Shown piece by piece: positions 31,863-41,516 of a stretch of DNA of 41,755 bases; the stretch's first letter is position 1; the number at the start of each line of letters is the position of its first letter. The stretch spans positions 1 through 41,755 of the forward strand of contig NZ_JABBMT010000032.1 of the NCBI RefSeq assembly GCF_012927645.1, given 5' to 3'. The position numbers were made by a program, and so were the translations under genes. The stretch is from Pseudoalteromonas arctica. GTDB lineage: Bacteria; Pseudomonadota; Gammaproteobacteria; Enterobacterales; Alteromonadaceae. The notes beneath the pieces were generated by a model. The model saw only the letters and a program-made list of their open reading frames with translations. It was not told where the DNA came from and searched no databases.

Positions 31863-33930
31863 AGTATTACAATACGAGCAAACTTTGTACCGTATTTTAA
31901 TGGTGTTTGATTACTACGTACTTTGGATACAAGTAAATGATGATAAGGCCTTTCCTGAGTTTGTCGAAATAGCTGAACTAGAGCAAGGGTTTCAAGATGA
32001 AGTAATCAAACGTACGAATGACCCATATCGTGATATTTTCACAGTTATTCCTGAACCAGGTTCTACCGCTCAGATAAAGCGTGATGAAAACTATGCAGCA
32101 ATTAAACCCTTAATAGAGCTTGAAGACTGCTATGAATCAAAAGCTCGTGGCAGAGTAGTTAATCAAATAGTAGCTGATACAGGTAAAACTAAGCAATCTA
32201 TTTACCGCTTTGCCCGCAGGTATTGGCAGCGCGGTCAGATCCCGAACGCATTGTTACCTGACTATAAAAACTCAGGTGCCAAGGGCCAGAAGCGCCGAGC
32301 TACAACAAAGTTAGGGCGACCGCGCAAATATATGCCTGGTACTGGCGCTTTAATTGATGATTTTACAGAGAAGTTATTTCGTACAGCTATTGAACGACAC
32401 ATATTAACCGACAAAGGCAAACCATTTAGATACGCGCACAACAGACTCAAAGATATTTATGAGCAGTACTTTCCTGATTTACCGGAAGAGGAATTGCCAA
32501 CACTCAGGCAAATGGAGCATTTCTACAAACGTGAATATCATCAAGTAGCCAAAATTGAAGCGCAGGCTGGTGAGATAAAACGAAAAAAAGATATTCGACC
32601 GCTTACTGGTACTGCTGCAGCAGATGTTTTGGGGCCAGGTATGCGTTACGAAATTGACGCGACAATAGCTGATATTTATTTGGTATCAGATACTGAAAGA
32701 AGCAATATTGTTGGTCGTCCAATCATTTATATGGTCATTGATGTATTTAGCCGTATGGTGGCAGGCTTTTATATCGGCTTTGAAAACCCATCATATGCAG
32801 CAGCAATCCAAGCCCTATATATGGCTTCTACTGATAAAACTGAATATTGTCGTAAGTTTGGCTTTGATATAACCCCAGAAGAATGGCCATGTATTGGCTT
32901 ACCTTCCGCACTTTTAGCGGATAGAGGTGAATTAATGGGGCATCAGATTGAATGCCTAGACAAAGGATTTGGGGTGCGTATTGAAAATACATCGCCATTT
33001 AGAAGTGAGGCGAAAGGTGTTGTTGAGCGTTCTTTTAACACTTTTCAAGCAGTGTTTAAGCCTTTTTCACCGGGTGTTGTCACAGGGACCAAGATCAAAA
33101 AGCAAGGCGACAGAGATTATCGCTTAGACGCTAAGCTTACGATTCAAGAGTTCACTAAAATTATTTTAGCGTCAGTACTGTACCACAACCAATATCACGT
33201 AATTAACGGCTATGATAAAGCAGCTGATATGCCAACCGATTTACCAAATAACCCTCTAGCATTATGGAATTGGGGCTTACAACATCGCACCGGTCGATTA
33301 AAAAAGCCTGAAGCAGAATATCTACGTGTGGCGCTCATGCCGCGAACACGCGCAACGATATCAGAATCGGGAGCTTGCATTTTTGGCCTGTATTACACCA
33401 GTTCTGAGCTCTTAAAGCTTGGCTGGATGCACCGAAGTAAGGAAGTTAAGCGACCTGAAAAAGTTGATGTAGCATATGATTTAGCAACAGCAGATTACAT
33501 ATACATATACCCTGACTCTAAAAGCAACAGCTACTTTGCCTGCCAATTATCAACACGCTCAAGGCAGTTTTCTGGAGCTAGTTTCTGGGATGTATGGCAA
33601 CAAAATGATGAACTAAAGCAAACTCAGGCAGATGCAAAGCTAATTGCCGATGAACGCAAGCGCGTTTTGGAGCGGCAAGTAATAGGTGTTGTTAAACAAG
33701 CAGAAAAAATAGCACCAAAACAAATTGGTTTTTCAAATGCTGAACGAATACGCAATATCCGTGATAATCGAGCTGATGAAAAGGCCAAAGAACGCAAAAC
33801 ACGAGCTTATAAGCCAGTTGAGATTGATACCAGTAAATCAGCTCAAGTGTATTACCTCTCAGAGCCGGATGAGGATTTGGATTTTCCTGACTTTTCGGAT
33901 CAGTTGTTTAAGGAGGATGACGACGCATGA
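31846..33930 (+). CDS. tnsB: Tn7-type DDE transposase TnsB
   Basis: TnsB binds the repeats in both ends, cuts the 3' ends and joins them to the target. I start at GTG 31846 (VFQINEVLQY) because AAGGAGG ends 6 bases upstream, giving 694 residues (Tn7: 702). The DDE triad is Asp271 (RYEIDATIADIY), Asp359 (LLADRGELMG) and Glu394 (KGVVERSFNTF), each offset by two from Tn7 positions 273, 361 and 396. An N-terminal helix-turn-helix region (TGKTKQSIYRFARRYWQRG) reads the ends. It overlaps tnsA by 17 bp and tnsC by 4 bp. Confidence 0.96.
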   Translation: MFQINEVLQYEQTLYRILMVFDYYVLWIQVNDDKAFPEFVEIAELEQGFQDEVIKRTNDPYRDIFTVIPEPGSTAQIKRDENYAAIKPLIELEDCYESKARGRVVNQIVADTGKTKQSIYRFARRYWQRGQIPNALLPDYKNSGAKGQKRRATTKLGRPRKYMPGTGALIDDFTEKLFRTAIERHILTDKGKPFRYAHNRLKDIYEQYFPDLPEEELPTLRQMEHFYKREYHQVAKIEAQAGEIKRKKDIRPLTGTAAADVLGPGMRYEIDATIADIYLVSDTERSNIVGRPIIYMVIDVFSRMVAGFYIGFENPSYAAAIQALYMASTDKTEYCRKFGFDITPEEWPCIGLPSALLADRGELMGHQIECLDKGFGVRIENTSPFRSEAKGVVERSFNTFQAVFKPFSPGVVTGTKIKKQGDRDYRLDAKLTIQEFTKIILASVLYHNQYHVINGYDKAADMPTDLPNNPLALWNWGLQHRTGRLKKPEAEYLRVALMPRTRATISESGACIFGLYYTSSELLKLGWMHRSKEVKRPEKVDVAYDLATADYIYIYPDSKSNSYFACQLSTRSRQFSGASFWDVWQQNDELKQTQADAKLIADERKRVLERQVIGVVKQAEKIAPKQIGFSNAERIRNIRDNRADEKAKERKTRAYKPVEIDTSKSAQVYYLSEPDEDLDFPDFSDQLFKEDDDA

Positions 33931-35597
33931 GTTTACCACATAACATCTTCAGAGCCGTTTATCAGGAATCTGACATTGAGCGTTACAAAAGTAACCCGTT
34001 TATTGAGGCACTACCAAAAGTTAGCAAAATCAATGAGCTTAAAATTAAGCTAGAAGGTAAGGTTAAATACGACCCAGCAGCAGGTTATCTAGATGCAAGG
34101 CAACGAGCACATGAGCTATGTGGCTTACTTGATGACTTTTTTCAGCCGCTATCTATACATGTGGCACTCGAGGAAAAAATAGCTCTAATGATCCGTGGTG
34201 GCTATGTTGCCAGAAACATCGCGACTGGTCAGCTGCAACAACATTTGCAAAATGGCTACGAACGAATGATGACAGGAGATATCAATAGTTTTCGTTTCGC
34301 TGAAGCTCCGTCAACTGCGCGTTGTTTATCGCTAATCGGTTGCTCTGGGTGCGGTAAAAGTTCCAGTGTATTACGGATATTAGCCACCTACCCACAAACG
34401 ATTTATCACGAGCAATATAATACTTACCAGCTAACCTATTTGCGTATTGAGTGCCCAGTTGATGGGTCTCTAAAGAGCTTATGCTTAAACTTCTTCCAAG
34501 AGGTAGATAAGTACCTTCATACTGACCTTACTGAAAGGTACGGTCGCAAACGTCATAGTACAGAGGTACTGTTATCATTTATGGGGCAGGTAGCCAACCA
34601 ATATGCTATTGGCGTTTTAGTGATTGATGAAATTCAACGCTTAGGACGTAAGCAACAAGAAGGGCAAGAGCGGATGCTAGAGTTCTTTGTAGCACTAGTG
34701 AATATTATTGGTGTGCCGGTGATTTTAGTTGGTACCCCTAAAGCTAGGCCGATATTCGAGCTAGAGTTGCAATCGGCAAGGCGCAGTACTGGAATTGGAT
34801 CTATGGTTTGGGAGCCTTTACCACAGTACAAAAATAGAATTGATAAGGAAACGGGGAAGCCAAAGCCTACAGAGTGGAGATTATTGACTGATAAGCTTTG
34901 GCAGTACCAGTGGCTTATTCACCGCGATGAACCGCTCACCGAAGAGATCCGAAATACGTGGTTTGAATTATCCCAAGGTGTGTTGGACATTGTAGTTAAG
35001 TTATTTGTACTCGCACAATTACGCGCCATTATTACAGGCGTTGAACGGTTATCTTCAAAACTATTTGTGAAAGTGTATGAATCAGAATTACAGCCTATTC
35101 ATCCGATGATTGAGGCGCTTAAATCTGGTAAAGCAGGTAGTATTGCAAAATACTCAGACTTACAATTTAGAGAAATAGATAAACGATTGTTAGAGCTCAG
35201 TAAGCAGATCTCTGAAGTTGAAGCTACTAAGTTAGACTCACTACCTTTCGCCAGTGATTCAGAGGCTATGAGGCTTTACAATCTCCTGCTCGGGATGGGG
35301 TGCGACTCGGAGTTATTGGTACCATTAGTTAAAAAAGCAGTTAAAGACCACCCAAACTTACAGATAAGAGGGCTTATTCCACTCGTACTTGAGTGGTATG
35401 AGCAAACGCCAGACGAAATTGAACAGTCCAAAGAAAAACCAAAGCTAATCAAACTTAAAGATTGGCATACACTATCAAGCAACGATTTACGGTTTGGTTA
35501 CTCTCAACACAAAAAGCAGTCAACTGAGCTTTATCAGCGCTACAAGCAACAAGGAAATATTTTTGATATAACCGCTTGGCTTAAGCAAAGCGTGTAG
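33927..35597 (+). CDS. tnsC: Tn7-type AAA+ regulator TnsC
   Basis: TnsC is the ATP-dependent matchmaker between target selectors (TnsD or TnsE) and the TnsAB transposase, and it also carries target immunity. The product has 556 residues (Tn7: 555), with Walker A GCSGCGKSS (138-146), Walker B VLVIDEIQRL and a downstream VILVGTPKARPIFE sensor-like stretch. The start overlaps the tnsB stop by 4 bases (ATGA), with AAGGAGG upstream, which indicates translational coupling. Confidence 0.95.
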   Translation: MSLPHNIFRAVYQESDIERYKSNPFIEALPKVSKINELKIKLEGKVKYDPAAGYLDARQRAHELCGLLDDFFQPLSIHVALEEKIALMIRGGYVARNIATGQLQQHLQNGYERMMTGDINSFRFAEAPSTARCLSLIGCSGCGKSSSVLRILATYPQTIYHEQYNTYQLTYLRIECPVDGSLKSLCLNFFQEVDKYLHTDLTERYGRKRHSTEVLLSFMGQVANQYAIGVLVIDEIQRLGRKQQEGQERMLEFFVALVNIIGVPVILVGTPKARPIFELELQSARRSTGIGSMVWEPLPQYKNRIDKETGKPKPTEWRLLTDKLWQYQWLIHRDEPLTEEIRNTWFELSQGVLDIVVKLFVLAQLRAIITGVERLSSKLFVKVYESELQPIHPMIEALKSGKAGSIAKYSDLQFREIDKRLLELSKQISEVEATKLDSLPFASDSEAMRLYNLLLGMGCDSELLVPLVKKAVKDHPNLQIRGLIPLVLEWYEQTPDEIEQSKEKPKLIKLKDWHTLSSNDLRFGYSQHKKQSTELYQRYKQQGNIFDITAWLKQSV

Positions 35598-35598
35598 C

Positions 35599-37116
35599 AT
35601 GGCGTGCTTACCTGTGCCTTATCCAGATGAGCTGCTTTATAGCGTTATTGCAAGATACGGTGTACATTCAGGTATAACCTCTCCCAAACAATTACTTGAT
35701 GATGTATTTCAAAACCGTAAAATAATCGCCTCAGTTGCGTTTCAAGGACATTTATCGCAGATCTCTATACATTATCAAGGTAATGCTGATTTAACGCCAT
35801 GCAAGCTATTACAAGCTCACACACTATTTCCATTATATTCATCTTTTGTTCATCCAGACATTACCGAACACGCTAAGCATGAGTTACTCTCTGATTGCAG
35901 ACATTCTGCAGAAGTACAGCTAGGCAAGGCGGCATCCAAAGTTAAAAGTCCTTACTACTTGCGATATTGCCCGTTATGCGTAGGGGCACAAGTAAAACAA
36001 TATGGAGAGGCATTTTGGGCAAGGCGATGGCAGCTTCCTGGCTTATCAGTTTGTGCAGAGCACGGAATGTATCTTATAGGAAGCCCTGTGTTGATTAGCG
36101 AAGTACACAGGCATCAATTTATCGCACTTAGTCCTCATGTGCTTTTACACTCAAGCCCACGGCTTACAACCAAAAAAGTTGCAATGCTTGCAGCGTATGC
36201 TCAGCAATTACTGAACTTGCCTGAGCAGCGTATTCACTCGTTGCAATGGAGTTGTTTTTATTATCAATTAGCTAAGCAGTTAGGCTTTGTTAGGAGAAAG
36301 CGTGTTGAGCATAATCTAATTGCAAACTTGGTTTTAGGTTACTGGGGAGCTCATACCTTAGCTAGTTTTTCGCTCAGTATTAGTAAAGTAGATGAGAACA
36401 ATTGGTTAAGGTGTTTGTTTAGAAAACACAGAAAATCGTTTAGCTATCTTCAGCACTTGATTGTATGGCAAGCGTGCTATGAGCAACAACTGGATCTAGC
36501 GGAAATACTCTTTGAAGTCTCACAATTACCACAATCACATTACGATGATGTACCTGCGCATATTGAGCCGGTAATAGTAGATCAAGTACGTCGCACAGAA
36601 TGGCAACACGTTGTCGCTAAATTTGGCGTTAAAGGTGCGAGAAACCAAGGGTTTGCAGGATTATACATATGGTTATATCGGCATGATAAGCAATGGCTAA
36701 TGCAATTTAATCAAGACTCAGTGCGCCCAAGTATTGTTAAAATAAACAAAGTTGATTGGCCCTGCAGAGACAAAAAGTATGTAAAACAACTTATTTCATT
36801 GATAAATGAAGTAGAAACTCAGCTTGATTCAGACCGCCATACAGTAACCTGGTTGGTTACCCATGCAAGTATCCCTTTGTCTCAGATCAAACATTTAGAA
36901 AAGTTACCGTTATGTAAATTGTTTTTTGAAAAATATTGTGAAAGTATAGAAGAGTATCAATGTCGTAGAATTGCATTAGCTTGCATTGATAGTTTAAAAA
37001 AATACGAGCAATTGAAAGCATGGCGAATTGAGCGTATAGCAGGATTAAGCAAGGAAAGAACCCGACCAATTGTGTCGCAACTGTTAGGATATGCAGTAAA
37101 GTATGAAGCAAGTTGA
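35599..37116 (+). CDS. tnsD: Tn7-type target selector TnsD (TniQ family)
   Basis: TnsD binds the end of glmS and directs insertion into attTn7. The protein has 505 residues (Tn7: 508) and opens with LPVPYPDELLYSVIARYG, the TniQ start. A CCCH zinc site is visible: Cys124 and Cys127 (YCPLC), Cys152 and His155 (VCAEHG). The C-terminal half is the presumed DNA-binding part. It begins 1 base after the tnsC stop and overlaps tnsE by 14 bases. The element's position behind glmS agrees with active TnsD. Confidence 0.94.
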   Translation: MACLPVPYPDELLYSVIARYGVHSGITSPKQLLDDVFQNRKIIASVAFQGHLSQISIHYQGNADLTPCKLLQAHTLFPLYSSFVHPDITEHAKHELLSDCRHSAEVQLGKAASKVKSPYYLRYCPLCVGAQVKQYGEAFWARRWQLPGLSVCAEHGMYLIGSPVLISEVHRHQFIALSPHVLLHSSPRLTTKKVAMLAAYAQQLLNLPEQRIHSLQWSCFYYQLAKQLGFVRRKRVEHNLIANLVLGYWGAHTLASFSLSISKVDENNWLRCLFRKHRKSFSYLQHLIVWQACYEQQLDLAEILFEVSQLPQSHYDDVPAHIEPVIVDQVRRTEWQHVVAKFGVKGARNQGFAGLYIWLYRHDKQWLMQFNQDSVRPSIVKINKVDWPCRDKKYVKQLISLINEVETQLDSDRHTVTWLVTHASIPLSQIKHLEKLPLCKLFFEKYCESIEEYQCRRIALACIDSLKKYEQLKAWRIERIAGLSKERTRPIVSQLLGYAVKYEAS

Positions 37117-38716
37117 TCGATTTAAAAAACTACCAGACAATGCCAGAATACAGGCTATGGGTAACCTGTTTAAATACAGCGACCGTCTAACATGGGATAT
37201 TGGTGTTCGTATTGAGAATTCCACCCGTCAAGCTCTTAAATTTAGCCAACTCCCATATTTAAGCAGGCAAGTCGTATTAAATCAGACTACTGCAGCCATT
37301 CCTCCTGGCTTCCCACTTGAATTTACCTTACCTGATAATGCACTTTGGCAAATGGCTACTGTTAAAGATTGTGGTTTAGTTAAATTCAAAGCTGGTGATG
37401 AGCAATCTCAAAATTGCTTTATGTTTGAAAGTGAAGATAAAACTATTTATCTCCCACAATTGGAGCTCGCCCGTGCACTATTTTTTACTAATAACTATTT
37501 TGCTAACGCAGCGCTGGTTAACAATGCTCTCGATTTTGAATTTGACGTTGAACACAATCCATCAAGTGATGATGAAGAGTTTCCACTTGATGTATTAATC
37601 AACGCTTTGCCTACAACAAATTGCCCAAAAGTATTATTTGATAATGAAGGGTTTAGATATCTGCTTGCTTGGATATTGCTAGACAGTGATGTAAAGGATT
37701 CGTTTGAAAGTATTTATAGGAATTTCTCACAAGAGCTTATAAAAACAGACAGGTTTGAGCGCTGGACATTTAGGTTTGATCCACCTCAATTGAAGGGCGT
37801 AAAAATCGCCGCACGAGGCTGGAAATCACCGGATGAAAATATTTGGTTTATTAATCGTATTGAAGCGCTAGAAAACTTGTCGTTTCCAGACATTGCAGAT
37901 ATTGGTTACTTTCATCCAAACTTTACTGAGAACAAGCCTAGTTCTAGCAAAGGCACAGGTGGCACTTATCCTCAATTACCTACACAGCGAGAAATAGACG
38001 AAGAAAGCGATGGCAGCTCAGATAACGAATCAGCATTGATATTTTGTGATGCTACACTAATTAATTTCAATAACTCTCCCCGCACCCGAAAAGTTTATGC
38101 TAAAGCCAAAGCTAAATCAGGTGGTAAAGAAGACGAAGAAAAACCTAGTACATTATCACCAGAGGTAAGCACAGATGATTCAAACTCTCGTGGCGACATA
38201 CCTAGAGCCACCGTTGATGGCTTAGATGATCAAGCTGATAACGCCAATTTATACCTTAATAAGTTTGATAGTTTCTTTAAAATGCTGGAAATATTAGAAA
38301 AAGAGCACTGTGTAAAGCAAAGCAAGCCAGTTGTTCGCAAGTTGCCAGAAATAGGCCGCAGTAAAAGCCATCTAATGACTGACTGGTCACCAAGATGTAT
38401 GGCTATTGTGCGAATTGAACATCAAGGTGAGGGCTATCTTTTGTTGGAGGTAGATACCTCTGATGGTCGAGCATCAATCGCTACAAAAGTAATTTCAGCT
38501 AGAGCATTACAACCAATAGGTTTACTAAGAGATTTTATACCAGAAATAGAAAGGCGATTACTAAGCAATCAATTTAGTTGGCCTAAAAAGTATTTTGATG
38601 AATTAGTTGGTGAAGGTAATCATAAAAGCGTGTCGCATCAACAGTCAATGAAAGATGGTCAATTAAATAATTCTGAAGTGAGTCGTTGGGCAATTAGATT
38701 CAAATTAGTATTATAG
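37103..38716 (+). CDS. tnsE: Tn7-type target selector TnsE
   Basis: In Tn7, TnsE directs insertion into replicating DNA, especially conjugal plasmids, through the sliding clamp and recessed 3' ends. The product has 537 residues (Tn7: 538). It has an acidic, low-complexity middle (EIDEESDGSSDNESA and following), and its C-terminal part (SRALQPIGLLRDFIPEIERR) is the conserved, DNA-binding end. There is no enzymatic motif, as expected. It is last in the tns operon. Its presence distinguishes this element from CRISPR-associated and TnsE-less Tn7 relatives. Confidence 0.9.
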   Translation: MKQVDRFKKLPDNARIQAMGNLFKYSDRLTWDIGVRIENSTRQALKFSQLPYLSRQVVLNQTTAAIPPGFPLEFTLPDNALWQMATVKDCGLVKFKAGDEQSQNCFMFESEDKTIYLPQLELARALFFTNNYFANAALVNNALDFEFDVEHNPSSDDEEFPLDVLINALPTTNCPKVLFDNEGFRYLLAWILLDSDVKDSFESIYRNFSQELIKTDRFERWTFRFDPPQLKGVKIAARGWKSPDENIWFINRIEALENLSFPDIADIGYFHPNFTENKPSSSKGTGGTYPQLPTQREIDEESDGSSDNESALIFCDATLINFNNSPRTRKVYAKAKAKSGGKEDEEKPSTLSPEVSTDDSNSRGDIPRATVDGLDDQADNANLYLNKFDSFFKMLEILEKEHCVKQSKPVVRKLPEIGRSKSHLMTDWSPRCMAIVRIEHQGEGYLLLEVDTSDGRASIATKVISARALQPIGLLRDFIPEIERRLLSNQFSWPKKYFDELVGEGNHKSVSHQQSMKDGQLNNSEVSRWAIRFKLVL

Positions 38717-38877
38717 TAAACTTAAATTATTGAATCAGAGGAAAAAACTAAATATTAAAAAAGCAAAACAAAACAGGTAGTTATTTTCTTCGGGATTTTT
38801 TTAAGAACCTGGAGTACAGTTAAAAAAACTGATATGATTAGTTTAATTATAATGTTTTATAAATTGGAATAGAGAAA
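38717..38877 (+). promoter_or_regulatory. Control region upstream of the cargo methyltransferase
   Basis: These 161 bases are strongly AT-rich and separate the tns operon from the cargo. TATAAT at 38848-38853, 25 bases before the ATG, is a good -10 box, though the -35 region is weak. No clear terminator for tnsE was seen. Confidence 0.4.
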
Positions 38878-40197
38878 ATGTTAGACAATGATAGAGAGCT
38901 ACTCAAAAGGATTGAAGCATACTCGCTAGAAGATGATACTTACTGGTCTTTTAGAGGGCGCTCAAAGAGGCATCATTGTCATAGTTTATTACAGTATCCC
39001 GCAATGATGGTTCCTGAAATGCAAGGGGAGTTAATTGATGCTGTATTAGCTGAAGATAAGAATATTCATAGAGTTTTTGATCCTTTTGTGGGGTCTGGAA
39101 CAACCTTGGGGGAAGCTTTATGTAGAGGTCTAGATTTCCTGGGGGTAGATATTAACCCGTTAGCAATTCTTGCTTGTGAGGTTAAAAGTGGCCCTTTATA
39201 CACTAAAAAGCTAAATGAAAAGTTTGAACACCTTTTAGAAGTTATAAAGTCTGATACTTCTAATGAAATAGCTACTCAATTTGATGGGATCAATAAATGG
39301 TTCCTAAATGAAGTTCAAATTGAGTTAAGCGTAATTTATCGTGCGATCAAGGCTGAGCCATCTAAGTGGGCCAGAAAAATATTTTGGTTATCGATGGCAA
39401 GTACTGTTCGTTCTGTTTGTAACTCTCGAAGTTCAACTTATAAACTTCATATTAAGTCTGACGAGCAGATGGAAAGTACTCCTTCTGCCTTTCAGGCATT
39501 TGAGAAAAAACTTAGAAAAAATGTTCAAAGCATAGCTGCTCAAAAAAGCGTGCTTGCAGAAAACAATGTTCTAAAAACATCTACCTCTTTAAGTGATGTA
39601 GTAATAAAAAATGTAGATACAGCAGGAACTATTAAAAACACAATGTTGTGTGATTTACTCGTTAGTTCCCCTCCTTATGGTGACAATCAAACGACTGTTA
39701 CATATGGGCAATTTTCATACCTTCCTTTAATGTGGATAGACCTCAAAGATATTGATAACTTAACTCATAAAGGGTTACTTGCTCATAAAAGTGCTATTGA
39801 TTCTATGAGCTTGGGTGGTTCTATAAAAGATTCAAAAATAAAATATGAGGAAGTTAAAGGTCGATCGGAATCATTTGTTGAGTGCGTTGAAAAAATACGT
39901 GTGGTCAACCCTGAAAATATTAAAAAATTGATTTCATTTATCCATGATTTAGATAAATCATTGACTAATTCATTAAGGTTTCTGAGAGAAAATGCTTATA
40001 TGATATGGACATTAGGAAATCGCAGAATTTCTAATATTGAGGTACCATTAGACAAAATAATGAGAGAACTCTTAGAGTTTCATGGGTGTCATTTTGTCCA
40101 TGAATTAGAGCGGGAAATTCCATCCAAGAGGATGGCGAAGAGAAACAAAATAGCTTCGACTATGGGAAAAGAGTCTATTTTGATTATGCGAAAATAA
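38878..40197 (+). CDS. DNA methyltransferase (amino-group type, N6-adenine or N4-cytosine)
   Basis: The protein (439 aa) has an AdoMet-binding motif DPFVGSGTT (68-76) with FLGVDINPLA following, and a catalytic SSPPYGDN motif near residue 260. FxGxG therefore precedes the SPPY motif, with about 180 residues between them. SPPY is common in N4-cytosine enzymes but also occurs in N6-adenine enzymes, so the base is undecided. It is encoded just after tnsE as transposon cargo, 62 bases before a GHKL ATPase gene in the same direction. The pair resembles restriction-modification-type defence in which the methylase protects host DNA. Confidence 0.87.
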   Translation: MLDNDRELLKRIEAYSLEDDTYWSFRGRSKRHHCHSLLQYPAMMVPEMQGELIDAVLAEDKNIHRVFDPFVGSGTTLGEALCRGLDFLGVDINPLAILACEVKSGPLYTKKLNEKFEHLLEVIKSDTSNEIATQFDGINKWFLNEVQIELSVIYRAIKAEPSKWARKIFWLSMASTVRSVCNSRSSTYKLHIKSDEQMESTPSAFQAFEKKLRKNVQSIAAQKSVLAENNVLKTSTSLSDVVIKNVDTAGTIKNTMLCDLLVSSPPYGDNQTTVTYGQFSYLPLMWIDLKDIDNLTHKGLLAHKSAIDSMSLGGSIKDSKIKYEEVKGRSESFVECVEKIRVVNPENIKKLISFIHDLDKSLTNSLRFLRENAYMIWTLGNRRISNIEVPLDKIMRELLEFHGCHFVHELEREIPSKRMAKRNKIASTMGKESILIMRK

Positions 40198-40259
40198 GAC
40201 AAAATTTATAAAACATAGTTACTTTTATGCATTTATTTTAATATATAAGGAAATTTTTC

Positions 40260-41516
40260 ATGTCATCGGCATCAATCAAATTTAGTGGAAACTTAATTGA
40301 GGAACTTTCTCAAAAGATACCGTCATCACTCTTTGCTTTGAATGAACTCATTAAAAATGCTTACGATGCTTTTTCCCCTGATGTTGTTATTAGAATCACG
40401 CCATCAAATCAAACTATATCTATCATAGATCAAGGTTATGGAATGGGGGAAGAAGAAATCAAATCTCTTTTCCATATTTCGAAAAGTACCAAGCGTTATG
40501 GCCATGAAGTTGAGCACAATGGTATTAAAAGGTTAACTCAAGGTTCAAAGGGGCTTGGATTTCTTTCTGCATTTAAGTTTGGCGATAAAGTTGAGTGGGC
40601 AACAAGTAAAGGTGGTACCCGAAGCAACTTCACTGTATGTAAATCTGAACTGGTAGCTAAAGAAGATGTAGCTGGGACAGCAATTACGATAACAACTGAA
40701 CCGGATTCAAAATGTGGAACTACAATTACTGTCCATTCAGACAAGGCTCAGATAGATGAGTTATTAAATGACTTGAATGGTGGTGATAATAGAGTCATAG
40801 AAAAGCTAGCTGCAACTATAATTGATGATTCCTTTGATATCAAAATTGAAATTGAGCATAAGCAGGAAGTTGTTTCGACGAGAAGCCTGAAGCCGTTCAC
40901 AAAAGAAAATGAAGACAGCCAATTATTCTATGTGAATTATGACTCATCAAAGAATGAGATTGAATTTTATCACAAGGGCGAACATTTAAAGTCTATTTCA
41001 CACGCTCTCATGAGAACCGATTACTCGATCAATATTGAGCTAATAATTTTTCATTTCCAGAAAGGGAAAAATTCAAAATCAGTTTCAGCTTTAAACAGAA
41101 GAGTACATGATGATGCTCTTTATCCATTGATATATATGAATAATAACCTTTTTAACAATACAATTATTTTTAATCCTGAGTTATTGAGGAAGAAAAAGTC
41201 TGGAGAGACTTTGCCTCAGATGATTGGTAGAGTTGGTGTTGTAAGCAAAAGTAGCGAAATGGAATTTAATTCAGATAGAACGAACTTTGTTGAAAACAAC
41301 GTAACTAGGGGGTTACTAAAAGATCTAGAACAGTTAAATAGATTAATTCAAACAGAAGGCGCAGAGTTAAAAAAAGGTCTGAAAAAGGGCCAAAAAACAC
41401 CAACAGGGAAAGCCGTTCCTGAAAGTGAACAGAGAGCGGAAAAAAGTGGAGTTGCTTCAATCTTCTTTGATAGAAGTAAGCCAAACCAATTCTATGTTCC
41501 TTCTGAACAAATGTAA
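40260..41516 (+). CDS. GHKL (MORC/MutL-like) ATPase, truncated by IS66 insertion
   Basis: The N-terminal half is a GHKL ATPase: N box LNELIKNAYDA with Glu29, Asn33 and Asp36, G1 box IIDQGYGMG (Asp57) and G2 box QGSKGLGFLSAFKFGD. An S5-like fold probably follows, with a basic Lys from an RTNFVENN-like block. AAGGAAA precedes the ATG. MORC/MutL-like ATPases beside methylases are known in bacterial restriction-modification loci, where they are often longer or carry a nuclease part. Here the frame ends at residue 418 exactly where an IS66-family end begins, and the stop codon belongs to that element. The native C-terminus is therefore missing or lies beyond the IS. Confidence 0.82.
   Translation: MSSASIKFSGNLIEELSQKIPSSLFALNELIKNAYDAFSPDVVIRITPSNQTISIIDQGYGMGEEEIKSLFHISKSTKRYGHEVEHNGIKRLTQGSKGLGFLSAFKFGDKVEWATSKGGTRSNFTVCKSELVAKEDVAGTAITITTEPDSKCGTTITVHSDKAQIDELLNDLNGGDNRVIEKLAATIIDDSFDIKIEIEHKQEVVSTRSLKPFTKENEDSQLFYVNYDSSKNEIEFYHKGEHLKSISHALMRTDYSINIELIIFHFQKGKNSKSVSALNRRVHDDALYPLIYMNNNLFNNTIIFNPELLRKKKSGETLPQMIGRVGVVSKSSEMEFNSDRTNFVENNVTRGLLKDLEQLNRLIQTEGAELKKGLKKGQKTPTGKAVPESEQRAEKSGVASIFFDRSKPNQFYVPSEQM

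Noticed and set aside
30425..38716. CRISPR-associated transposon (CAST)
   Set aside because: No cas6, cas7, cas8 or cas12k gene and no array was found. TnsE and a full-length TnsD indicate a classic Tn7-type element.
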